A stretch of 64,000 bases of DNA from Syncephalis plumigaleata (Eukaryota; Zoopagomycota; Zoopagomycetes; Zoopagales; Piptocephalidaceae): positions 558,001 to 622,000 of the forward strand of contig JAIXMF010000006.1 in assembly GCA_025201365.1 (NCBI GenBank). Direction: 5' to 3'. The notes under the pieces are model-generated. The model made no database searches, was not told the DNA's origin, and was given only the letters and a program-made list of their open reading frames with translations. A program made the position numbers and the translations under genes. Shown here piece after piece: positions 38,601 through 55,557 of the stretch (position 1 is its first letter; every line of letters begins with the position of its first letter).

Positions 38601-39396
38601 TAATAGCTATTTAGATAAGAAATCATCTAATCTTAATGAATCCATGGGTATAGTAACGCAATCCATGCCATCATCACCTATCATGCGACCACGCTCTGTA
38701 AATACTCGACCAAAACGTATCAATTCACTTTTATTCTCATCGTCATTAAGAATCAATACGGATCTCACCGATACTAGCACGAGTAATGGTATGCGTCAAC
38801 GGTCACTCTCCGTGCAACGATCATCGCCGCAACTTAACTTTAGTAGATCACGCTCGAATATTGGACAGTCCAGTCTACAAGCTAACTCCTCGATGAATTC
38901 ACCGCATAATGAAGTGGAACTCGACGCGGACAAGAATGCTCCTGCTAAACAGACGGCGGTATCTCGTTTACTACGTAACACATTCCGTCGTGCTAGACCT
39001 CAGAGTACACCGCCACCTTCACCGTCAGACGCTAGTCTACGTGAACTTGCTTCAACGCCATTCGCGTCTCAGTCGACACTTTCACCGGAACCACGCGCTC
39101 ATCCACTAATGCATCATATGACCGATGAACGGGCACGAGATGCTAAATCAATACGTCGTCCTCATAGTGCATTCTCGTTTTCATCCGTCGACAGTGATGA
39201 TGACACTGATTGTTACAGAAATCCCGTTAATAGTCCTACTAGTCCTAAGGTGACGTCGTCAATGACAATCTCTACTAGCATCACTGCTGCTACTCCTCCT
39301 ACTATTACTACACCTACTATTACTACTACTGCACCTCATTCACCAATTGGTGTGCGACATAACAATTGTCCCTCGCATCCAAGAATACTCCAATGA
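35609..39396 (+). CDS. Rho guanine nucleotide exchange factor (DH-PH)
   Basis: Exons: 35609-36154, 36395-36670, 36735-37109, 37163-37394, 37459-39396. The DH domain starts in exon 1 (RLHAFKELLDTEQRYVRDLG) and continues over SNDFRSYVEYCSGHDKTLRV and TIHDYLIKPVQRLCQYPIIM, the conserved CR3 helix. A PH domain follows (GLLLAGALEFIDFNRGSKVC, FVFPGLLLVARAQRAKTYRI, then QCMKTKRNFDFGAAGPQER). The last third is a Ser/Arg-rich disordered tail. By family it activates a Rho GTPase in cell polarity or wall integrity; which one cannot be told. Two apparent one-base losses in the tail near 38036 and 38180 split the frame. Start ATG at 35609 is the first in frame. Confidence 0.82.
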
Positions 39397-40035
39397 CCAA
39401 AACCATGATAGCAGTAACCACTACCATAGGTAATGCTTAACCGTTCATTCATCATCTTCATCTTCATCTTCATTATCTTCATTATCTCCTTCTTTATCAT
39501 AGCTTATTTTTATCATGTACATTCTCGTGATTTCTCTTCTAGTTCCTCTTCTAAGCATATTTTAGATATGTTGCACGTAACAGTAGAATGTATAGAATGG
39601 ACTGGTGTTTAATCTTGAATTCCCCCATTCATTATGGTTGTATTTCTGCGTTTCATCATTACTATTCGTTTGTTTTATTACTAAAAAAAGCTTATCGTTC
39701 ATTATATGTAAACCTAAATGTACCTTGTATAATATAGATTGTAGTAAATGATATACAAATCAATCAATCAATACTGTAGAAACGCATCCTATTTTTATTG
39801 GATTTTTTACAATTATCTAAAAACGATAATCATTGTCTTTACTCATATATATATTATATATATATCGATATCGACCATGATTCGAATGATTAATAACACG
39901 ACTATTGTTGCTTACTATCACCGTTTGATTGTTTAGGAGGAACATACGTGGGACTAGTAAAGTAATCAATTATATTATTAGTAAACTGTAATAATCTACA
40001 CACATATATGTACATTTGCTATACTAAAAAGTGAT
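39397..40035. other. Convergent 3' region, RhoGEF and RPB1
   Basis: AT-rich spacer of 640 bases between two genes that end toward each other. It should hold both 3' UTRs. No ORF or RNA gene recognised. Confidence 0.5.
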
Positions 40036-45953
<5,918 letters not shown>

Positions 45954-46574
45954 CGTGGAATATACTAACTATAGGATGTATAATAAGAAAAATAAACGCG
46001 TCTGAAACAGGAAATGGAAATGGAAACAGATCAATATGCCAAATAGTTTGATAGCACAGAGATATGTGGAAAAAAGAGGAACGAATAGAGATGGCAAATA
46101 GGTAGGTGTGGTGATAGCGAGTGAACTTGATGAGATGGATCCGATCGTGTTGATCAAACGAATAAACACTGCCGTCTAAAAAGCAAATGACTCTGCTTAA
46201 TAAACAACAGTGTGTGTGTGTATATGTAAGTGAGTGAGTGCGCAACGACGTATCACTTTCTCTTAGGTAGTCCTCCTATCTTTAACTGATGGATGTGTGT
46301 GCACAGTTGACAACAGCGCAACAGAAAGAAGAAGTAGCATCCCGAATCGACGGGCGAATGCAAAAATGGGGCTCTATTTATAATTGAGGAATGAGTCATT
46401 CTGCATTGATTTGAATGGTATGTGTGTGTAAGGTGGAAAATGTTCAAGGCAAGTATGGGAATATTGTCCCGCCTCATTTGTGGGTAGAGTCATCACATAT
46501 TACCTTCCCATTTTGTTGTTAATCACAATTAATAAAACTATTCAATTATAATTATAATGGTCAATACGACATAT
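45954..46574. other. Spacer: RPB1 promoter side and 3' side of the microexon gene
   Basis: AT-rich, with a GT run near 46210-46235. It should contain the RPB1 promoter and the 3' UTR of the neighbouring minus-strand gene. No other feature. Confidence 0.5.
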
Positions 46575-49500
46575 TTATTCAATAAATGATTGAATGATCT
46601 TGTAGATATATTTCTTGGTCCAAGGAATAATGACTTGAATGGCATGGACACTAAAGGGTCTTGCACCAATCCATTCTTGACTTGAATACCTATAATATCT
46701 ACTTGATGATGTCCTTGTCTTGTTCTGTAATCTTGATGGATTAGTATGAGTATGATTATTGTGGATTATTACTTACTGCTTAATCTTCCTATCGTTCAAT
46801 CAATGTGTATTGTATTGGAATTAGATCGATGTATCAATGTTAAAGATGCTAGCTTACATCCTAGTATCCATGATCATACGGGAATTGTATGTCACAATAT
46901 GATTAATGCTTCATGTCTATAAGCTGACACGTTTAACTTACAAGCTATCATGCGGCCATACGTTAATCATTTGTGATATTCCAACTAGTATGCCGCAGAT
47001 TGTAATGGTGACATCAACCTACATGTTGATTCTCAGCCTCCAACTATGCCATACAACAGTGGATTAGTTTTACAAGATGTTTGACCAAAGCAAACGATAA
47101 TACTTACATCTTCCTGTACATAATCATACGTGGATTGTATGTCCCATTGTAATAAGTGCATGATGCATTATTATTCGGATATTAACTTACTTCCTATAAT
47201 AATACAAGTACAAGTCGTATTCCAATTAGCATACCATAGATTGTAATCGTGGCATCAACCTACATGTTGATTCGCTTCCTCCATCTAGAACATACAACAG
47301 TGCATTAGTTTTACAAGATACTTGACCAAATCAAACGATAAAACCTACTTTTTCCCGCATACGTTCCTACGTGAATCGTACATTCCACTGTAATGAGTGC
47401 ATGATGCATCGTCATTCGGATATCAACTCACAAGCTATCATGCAGCCATACGTTAATCACTTGTCATATTCCAACTAGTATGCCGCAGATTGTAATGGTA
47501 ACATCAACTTACACGCTGCTTCTCAGCCATCAACTAGGATATACAACAGTGGATTAGCTTACAAGATATTTGACCAAATCAAACAATAAAACTTACTTCT
47601 TCCAGTATACGATTCTACGTGGATTGTATGTCCCATTGTAATGAGTGCATGTTGCATTATCATTCGGATATCAGCTTACTTGCTATAATATTAAACAATC
47701 ACATATTACATTGCAATCAGTATACCGTAGATTGTAACCGTAGCATCAACTTACACGCTGCTTCTTAGCCACCAACTATGACATACAACAGTGGATTAGC
47801 TTCACGAGATGCTTGACCAAATCAAACGATAAAACTTACTTCTTCCCGCACACGTTCCTACGTGAATCGTACATTCATTGTAACGAGTGCATGATGCATT
47901 ATCATTTGGATATCAGCTTACTTGCTATGATAATGATACAAACACATATCGTATTATGATTAGCATGCTGTAGATTGTAATCAAAATGATGACTTACACG
48001 TTGCTTCTCAGCCTCCAACTAGGGAATACAGCAATGGATTAGCTTCACAAGATACTTGACCAAATCAAACGATAAAACTTACACCATTCTGTGCATAATC
48101 ATACGTGGATTGTATGTCCCATTGGAGTGAGTGCACGATGCACCATCATTCAGATATCAGCTACCCCTATAACGATACAGCAAGCACATATCCCATTGCA
48201 CTCAGCATACCGTAGATTGTAATCAGAATGATGACTTACTTCCTTTCATACACAATCAAGGTCAATAGTATATCACAATACGATTAATACGCTATGTAAA
48301 TTGGCTGGAATACTGGCTTACCTTTTAACATTTACAGGTTTATGTGAATCATTCAATGCATTATCATTAGCATGTCACATATTGTAATCAGCATGTCAGC
48401 TTACCTCCTATTAATGTAATCATACGTAAACATAGGGCATTTGCAATTAGTTCATTCAGCATGAGTCGAAAATAACTTACTATCTATCATTTGTAATTAC
48501 ATATGGTCGTATTCATGACGATTAACAATCGTATCCTGTAGTGATAATGCTAGCTTACTTGCTGTTATATGTGATCATAGATCAATGTATCTAATTTACG
48601 ATTAGTTCATCCTATGCTATAATCACTACTCTGACCTACCGCCTGATATGCATAAGTGTAAGTGAATTGTATACCGATTAAATTAGTTGATTGTACGCTA
48701 TAATCATTATGCATCCTTACTTCCTGTTATATGTAATGATAAATGGATTCACATCGATTATATTAGCTCACGGTATGCTGTAACCACTATTTCGACCTAC
48801 CATCTGTTATAATGATTATAATGAATTGTACACCGATTACGATTAATTCATCGTATAATACAGTCATTATTTTAGCTTACTTCCTGTTACATACAATCAT
48901 GGGTGAATTGCACATTAATTTACGATTAGTTCATTGTACGATGTAACTGATATGTAAACATACTTCCTGTTATATGTGATCATAGGTCAATTGCATACCC
49001 GCTTACAATTAGTCCATCCTATGCTGTAATCACTGTTCTGACCTACCGCCTGATGTGCATAAGTGTAAGTAAATTGTACACCGATTACAATTAGTTGATT
49101 GTACGCTGTGATCACTATGCATTCTTACTTCCTGTTATATGTAAGCATACGTGAATGGTGTATCAATTTAGAATCATTTGATTGTGTGTTATAATCGTTA
49201 TCTTGTCTTACTTTCTGACATTCATAGGCACAAGTAATTGCACATTACTTTGCTATTAATTTCTGGTATGCTATAATCACTATTTTGGCTTACTTCTGGC
49301 ATGCATAGGCACAAATAGTAGCATATCAATTTATAATTAGCTGATTGTATTCCATAATAACAATGCTGCCTTACTGCCTGTTATATGCCACCATAAGTGA
49401 ACAGTGTGCGATTTACAATTAGTTGATTGTGCGCTGTAGTCGCTATGCTAACCTACTCTCTGTTATATGTAATCATAGGCGAGTTCCACACCAATTACGA

Positions 49501-51722
49501 TCAGTTCATCGTATGAAGCGATCGTTATTTGACTTACTCTCTGTTATATGTGATCATAAGTCAATGGTATCATAATTTACGATTAGTTCATCGTATGATA
49601 TAATCACTACTCTTGCTTACTATCTAACGTGCATAAGCGTAAGTGAATTGCACACCGATTACGATTAGTTCATCGTATAGTGGGATCGTTATATGACTTA
49701 CTTTCTGTTATATGCAATCGTAAGTCGATGGTACGCCGATTTACAATTAGTTCATCGTATGTTGTAGTTACTATTATGACTTACGAGCTGATGTGCATAA
49801 GTGTAAGTAAATTGTACACCGATTACAATTAGTTGATTGTACGCTATAATCATTATGCATCCTTACTTCCTGTTATATGTAAGCATACGTGAATGGTGTA
49901 TCAATTTAGAATTAGTTGACTGTATATTGCAAATAGTATACTAACTTACCAACTGGTATTTACCATTATAGATTTGTTATTCCACATTAAAATTAGTTCA
50001 TTGTGTGCTAAATCCTATACGTTGGCTTACAGGCTATGATTTATAAATGCATATGAATCGTATATTCCACTCCAATTAGCATACATTCTACGGCAATTAT
50101 AATGTTGGCTTACTATCTGTTGTACGTGATAATACGTGAATTGATTGTATTCCACACTCCAATTAATGTCCCGTATGCTTCAATCGAAATAATAACTTAC
50201 GGCCTATTGTATTCCATAGTCATAGGTGAGCTACATTTTGGGATTGTAGTCCACGTGTTAACTTACACTCTATGTTGTGTGATCACCACACACACACGTA
50301 TATAAATTGTATTTGCATTATGATTATTGTGATTATTATTGGAATGCTAGCTTACTTTCTTCTGCATGTGTTATTACAAGTCAATCATGTATCATGCTAC
50401 AATTAGCATACTGTATCCTATAGTCATCATAATGACTTGCCTCCTATTATTCGTAATAATAAATATATACTATGATTAGTATGCTGTATACTGACACTAG
50501 AATGACAACCTACAATCTATGCCGTGTAATCATCCATCATGATCCATGTTCATCATTTCGATTAACACATCACATATTATGATAGAAATGTCTAGTTACC
50601 CTCTGTTACATGGAAGCATACATGAATCATCAATCAGCTTGTAATTAATTGATCACACATTGCAATGATGATCACTTACATACTATTACTCGTAATCATA
50701 TGTGAATTGTATGCCATAGGGTAATGAGTACATCAACTAGTAAGACTGGAATGCTAACTTCTTACAATCTATTATGTATATATATGTGTGTGTGTGTGAT
50801 GCATTGTTATTAACATGTCATGCATTAGTATGGAAATGTCCACTTACATACTAGTGCAATCATATGGGAAGAGAATGATGATAATTGTTATTGTTATTGT
50901 TATTAGTACATTATACAGTAATGCTAGACTAGCAACTTACATCCTGTTACAGGTCATCGTACACGTATCATGACATGTCAACTTATAATGAGCACATCGT
51001 ATGCTATGATCGAAATGATCACCTACATGCTGTCATATGTGTGTGAAATGACAAGTGAAGCAATTGTGCCATTGCAATTAGTATGACGTATACTGCAATC
51101 GGAATACCGCCCACTTACAATCTATTACACGTCATCATCGGTGAATCGAATGCCACATTCCAACGAGTGCTTGCTTACCCACTAATACATGCAATCATAC
51201 GTGAATCGAATGGCTCATTACAATGATACTAGTAGCTTACGTGTTCCTATGCATGATAGTCATACGGGAATTGATTGCCCCATTCCAATGAGCGTATGGC
51301 ACAGTATCATCGTGATTCACAACTCACCTCCTATCATATGAGTATTGCAGTTAATACGTTGTATGTTTATTTAGACAGAATATCAACTTACGTCTGCTTC
51401 TATAATAGTGACATATGATTTTGATTTACATTCCAGTCAACACGACATATGTCATGATCACTCGTTGTTTAACTCACCAGCTATGATTGACAGTATCGTA
51501 TGTGACATCATCATTAGCATCGCAATCAATGTCATACGATATAGACTTACCATCTATTGATTGTCATTAGAAAGACCATTAGATAGTAGTATTACGATTA
51601 GTATGTTGACTAGTATCGATGATGATGATGATAGAAATACCAGTGGAATTTGATGATACGGATGCTGTATCATTGACTATAGGCTGGCTATTGTTATTAT
51701 TGTTATCAGCAGATAATTCCAT
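46575..51722 (-). CDS. Microexon-array gene: about 60 introns, most internal exons a single 3-nt unit; novel protein
   Basis: No known family. Exon 1 is 51641-51722 (MELSADNNNNNSQPIVNDTA, then SVSSNST plus one base), with a GTATTT donor. Then follow about 59 internal exons, 43 of exactly 3 nt, each with AG before and a donor after (mostly GTAAGT; some GTAGGT, GTGAGT, GTAAGG, GTATGT and one GCAAGT). Introns are 57-90 nt, mostly 77-81. The last exon is 46575-46689 (YSSQEWIGARPFSVHAIQVI, then IPWTKKYIYKIIQSFIE, stop TAA). Joined, the exons keep one frame: phase 1 after exon 1, phase 0 after the exon at 51392, phase 2 into the last exon. The middle reads EEHWIHDYIYRIE, KKSAIPLE, LKIRRAEKEAEEMEAQIE, then decapeptides such as ERVREEKQRQ and NRILEEKQRL. 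About 158 aa, over 90% of the locus being intron. Likely helical; function unknown. Two 2-nt exons (49294, 48165) and one zero-length junction (48321) are unresolved. Confidence 0.8.
46942..48164 (-). repeat. Higher-order tandem repeat: five copies of a three-intron block of about 245 bp
   Basis: Copies at about 46942-47190, 47191-47431, 47432-47679, 47680-47921 and 47922-48164. Each contains three introns in the same order, recognisable by shared internal text (for example CATACAACAGTGGATTAG and GACCAAATCAAACGATAAAA on the plus strand). In the spliced protein each block adds about ten residues: (K)QRQ or (K)QRL plus ERVREE, NRILEE or ERMREK; the outer copies are reduced to NG and ED. So the DNA repeat, the intron pattern and a decapeptide protein repeat coincide. 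Confidence 0.85.
48316..48327 (-). other. Zero-length exon junction (AG directly followed by GTAAGC)
   Basis: Between the exons GAG (48405-48407) and GAA (48240-48242) the gap is 162 nt, twice the usual intron. In its middle, AG is followed at once by GTAAGC, so the two intron-like units abut with no exon. It could act as a recursive splice site or be a unit that lost its codon. Confidence 0.55.
48481..49949 (-). repeat. Array of 81-bp intron-plus-codon units
   Basis: About 18 successive units with a period of 77-83 bp, each a 75-80-nt intron plus one 3-nt exon. Units share a minus-strand core GAACTAATCGTAA and a 3' end like ACTTATGATCACATATAACAG. Some multi-unit copies are nearly identical: 48640-48740, 49047-49150 and 49785-49890. 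This fits growth by tandem duplication of intron-codon units. Confidence 0.85.
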
Positions 51723-51972
51723 GTTGATATTGTCCAATGGAAGAGCAAGAAAACAAACAAACAAACAAACAAACGAAATGGAGTAATGAGTATAGAATAG
51801 AATAAAAAGAGTAGACACACCTGATGATGATGATGGTGTAAGATGAATCGATTAGCATTGTTTATTTCTAGCCAGCCTATTTGATGGCATAGCTCTTCTC
51901 TACTATCTTCTAGATGGTGTATTTATCCTCTAAATCTTCTACATAAATCTTCATTGCATCTAAACTACTATA
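51723..51972. promoter_or_regulatory. Divergent promoter, microexon gene and PHF14-like gene
   Basis: Head-to-head spacer of 250 bases. It includes an AAAC tandem run (about 51750-51775). An upstream in-frame extension of exon 1 exists up to about 51818, but it has no ATG and a low-complexity Phe/Cys-rich composition, so ATG 51722 is preferred. Confidence 0.5.
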
Positions 51973-53851
51973 ATGACAGCTCATGCTCGTAGTAGTAATG
52001 TCTCACTTTATCCATATACACTACAGAACAATATCGTCTATCCTACTCCTATTGGTCAATCGCGAGCGACAACCTTATTAGCTTGGGTGAGTTGCAGGAT
52101 TCTTATTCTTTGTTACTACTTCTACTTACTCTACGTAAGAAACAAGCTAGACCTAGTATCTGTTGTATCTGCAACGAGCACAGGTCATTGCTCAACAACC
52201 CGCTGTTAGTATGTGCTACACTGACGTGCGATGTAGTTGTTCATCAGTGTAGGTTAACAATACGACACTATCAAGTATATATATAGCAAAGACTAATTCG
52301 TTTATTTAATCAGTTTGCTATGAGGCTGAACTTTGTTGCACGTCCAACTCCTCGTCTTCATGGTATTGTCAGCGCTGTCTATCGGGTATAGATCGAGTGG
52401 TAAGCAAAATGGATTGTTGATAAGAAACAGCGGTTCTTTTCTAATTTACCATACGATAGACATGCCTAGTATGTCCAAGCAATCAAGGTGCTTTCTATCC
52501 AGTTGGCGATATACCCGGAGGTTGGATTCATACAGTGTGTGCTCTGGCTATTCCAAATGTAATTATTCAAAGGACGGCACAGCATCAATGTCAAGTTTTT
52601 GTTACTAGAATCGCCCTCGATTACTGGCAATCAGTGAGTAGTGTTGATTCTCTATCAACGAAGCTCGTCTAACCACAATAATACTAGTGTACGATATGTG
52701 ATGATGTGATAGATGCCACAGAAGGTGTATGCATTCCATGTGCGGTTGAACATTGTACGCATCGATGTCATATTACGTGTGGTTATCTCGCAAGTGATAC
52801 CACTATTCCTACTAGTAAATGGTCCATCTATTGTCCTGATCATGGACAAAGTAAGGGAATCAAACATGATACATGGCGGAATTGGTCATGTCAATATGGT
52901 CAGTCCATCGATACTTGGGAGTTACATGATTATCGAACACTTGTAAATAGCTGGAAGATGAACGTATCATGGCAAGTGGAACAGTTTACACTACTGCATA
53001 ATGAACGCGTGCATCAATCGGATCTATTAAATGCTCGTCGTTTAATGGCACGTACTCTTTCGCAACTATGGTATATCATTCGACCATTCTGGTCAGTTAC
53101 AAATCAGTCCAAAACTGCCATTATACCAACAGCACAAGAGAGAGATCACGTCAAATATCTACAAAAGATACTTGAAAGGCAGCTTGACCTATTAGCACCA
53201 CAGAAATCTATAAGCATGCCTGTTGCCAATAAATGCTCACCTATCATTGTAAACGATGATCAATCATCATCATCAACATCAACAACATCATCATTGACAC
53301 GGCACACTCATGAAGATCATGTAGAAGATCATGTAGAAGAGGACAGTAATATGATATCACATACATCACTTGATAGCCATCATAGTGCAGAGACATCAAC
53401 TACTATTAAAACAAACAATCAAATGCTGGATAGTCATAATGATCATGAAAGTAATAGCAATATGAATGAATCTGAATCATTTACATTATCCGATCCAATA
53501 GACGACGAATCCACACCGCGTCATCATCTTAAACGTTCACCATCTCCTTCAACTTTATCTACTGATCAACCATTACAACAACAACAACAACAACAACGTC
53601 GTCATCGTCGTCGCCGTATTCCACACACGCCAAAGTATCACTTTACACCACGTTCCAACAAGCCGTTGTTATGTACAACGTGTCAGTTGGATAATAAGCC
53701 TGATTCATTATCGTCTACAGATACAACTACATCATCACTTCGTAAAAGTACTCGCCATCATGTAGTACCACGACATATAGCCACCACGAATACTACAGAT
53801 AAAGTAACTTGGGGTGCCATTTGTACTCAATGTCATCGTGTATTATTTTAG
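51973..53851 (+). CDS. PHD plus extended-PHD finger protein (PHF14/BRPF-type reader)
   Basis: Chromatin reader with the PHD - zinc knuckle - ePHD cassette seen in PHF14, Jade and BRPF proteins, which bind histone H3 tails. Exons: 51973-52086, 52140-52248, 52314-52399, 52460-52633, 52688-53851. PHD1: CCICNEHRSLLNNPLLVCAT, then CDVVVHQFCYEAEL and WYCQRCLS. Knuckle: CLVCPSNQGAFYPVGDIPGG, then WIHTVCALAIPNVII. ePHD: CTICDDVIDATEGVCIPCAV, HRCHITCGYLAS, WSIYCPDHGQ. The C-terminal half has a helical stretch and a Ser/His/Thr-rich tail, a polyQ run and two late CxxC pairs (LCTTCQLD, ICTQCHRVLF) that may form another small zinc site. Poly(A) signal AATAAAATAAA follows near 53902. No frame break. Confidence 0.85.
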
Positions 53852-54087
53852 TATCATTTCTTGTTATTATTACTAGTCATCTTTTCTTTTAAATAGTTTG
53901 CAATAAAATAAAGTAAATCTTTCATATATATATATATATATACAGCTTACTATTATTTACTTAATCAATCTTATATTTACCACAACAGTAACAACAATAG
54001 GGCATTTATTACTAATAAAACAGACAATCATCTTTCGTTTATGTAATTCAATAATAACAATAATAGTATAATAATAGTGTAATGCGG
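53852..54087. other. Convergent 3' spacer
   Basis: Holds the 3' ends of the PHF14-like and DnaJ genes, with a TA run at about 53925-53942. No gene. Confidence 0.5.
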
Positions 54088-55557
54088 TTAGACTTCTGGT
54101 TGAATGGCCGAGTAAACATCGCCCAATTCCTTGAGTGCCAATGCACGATTATTACGCGTTTCTTTGGTGGCAGTTTCATCGTGAAGTACACGATCGCACA
54201 CTTCGCGCAACACACTTTGCACTTCAAGCTTGCTACCCTTCCACATGGCATACAATCCCTGTCGTGCCGCGGCCTCTTCAAGCTTGGCACGCTCGGTTGT
54301 CTCGAGATTACCGGATTCATCGGCTTGTTGTAGCTGTTGGAAGGAGCGTTGTAGATCAAGTGCTGATCTAATGGTCGACACGGTCTCCGAGAGAATATGA
54401 CCCTTCTCACGCATACGACGATAGACCCCGGCTAGACCGAGCATTTCATGACGACCGATATATTGCTCGGCTTTAGAGGTGTACGTGTAACCAATGGCAT
54501 GTAACAACTCGAGTCCATGTGATTCCTGTTTAAGTTCTTCTGCTTCTATTTGCTGAATGGTACGGAAGTTGTTTAGATCCTCGGAAGTACAATTCGTCTC
54601 GGTGAACACTGATAGTTTACGAACTAAATTGTCCACTAGTTTATCCACTCTTTCCGCACGTTCTTGCTGGCGTCGTTCATTCGATTGCTTCTGCAATAGT
54701 TCACGTCGTTGTTTCTTCTCCTCTTCCGTCATGTTCGTTTCCTCTTCAGTCTCTGCTGTATCATCGACTAGATCACGGAATTCACGACCAATGGATATTT
54801 TACCGATAATGTTCAAGAATCGTTCACCACCAAATTGCTGCTGGAAGAACTCCTCAGGATCGACTAATAAATAAGAGTTGATTAGTTTATACAATCCATT
54901 GTTCATTTATACTACAATTGCTATTGCTTACCAAATCCACCTTCTGGTGTTGCATCCAATGTACCATACTCGTTATAACGCTTACGTAATTCAGGATCTG
55001 ACAATACTTGATATGCTTCAGAAATACGCTTGAACTGGATCACGATACACAGAATAGTCATCGTATATTAGTATGATTGTTGATGTTTAGTACTCTAGCA
55101 AGACTACTTACATGTTCCTCAGCATCAGGATCGTTGTTCTTATCAGGATGATATTTAATGGCAAGTTTGTAGTACCTTTTACGAATCTCATCCGCAGATG
55201 CTGTCGCTGACACTTCAAATAGATCGTAGTATTCCATAGAGGCTGGTTTCTCATCTAATAACATTGTATGATATTAGTATCACTCATGTAGTATTCCATT
55301 GTTTATTTATGCTTACCTGTACCACGCTTACCACCCCAACCAATACCACGACTTCTTCCGTTAGAGCTACCCGAATCATCACTACTAACACGAGCTGTGC
55401 TTGTAGTAACCGAGTAGACGAATATCTTACTACAGCCATGACATGTCACTTTTACATCACTAGTTGGTTTAATGAATTCAGTGGCCACATTACACGCTGG
55501 ACACTGAACGATAACATGCTTTGGTGCATGTGATTGAATAGTAGTAGTTGAGGTCAT
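54088..55557 (-). CDS. J-domain co-chaperone with DnaJ-X domain and N-terminal zinc ribbon (Caj1/Djp1-like)
   Basis: Hsp70 co-chaperone. Exons: 55318-55557, 55112-55254, 54932-55034, 54088-54863. The J domain runs YYDLFEVSATASADEIRKRY, YKLAIKYHPDKNND (HPD intact), then AYQVLSDPELRKRYNEYG. The DnaJ-X domain follows (DPEEFFQQQFGGERFLNIIG, KISIGREF, and later GLELLHAIGYTYTSKAEQYI). The C terminus aligns with the Caj1/Djp1 type, whose members assist peroxisomal import or calmodulin-linked processes. Unusual is the N-terminal CPACNVATEF ... VTCHGCSKIF, a CxxC/CxxC zinc ribbon ahead of the J domain. Full length, no frame break. Confidence 0.88.

Noticed and set aside
50102-50305. Plus-strand ORF within the array
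   Set aside because: It lies across several intron units, has no motif and is on the strand opposite the conserved splice sites.
46575-51722. Reading the 5-kb repeat array as a CRISPR array or a simple noncoding minisatellite
   Set aside because: The genome is eukaryotic, the spacing and similarity do not fit direct repeats with unique spacers, and splice sites plus a continuous reading frame are conserved at every unit although the rest diverges.
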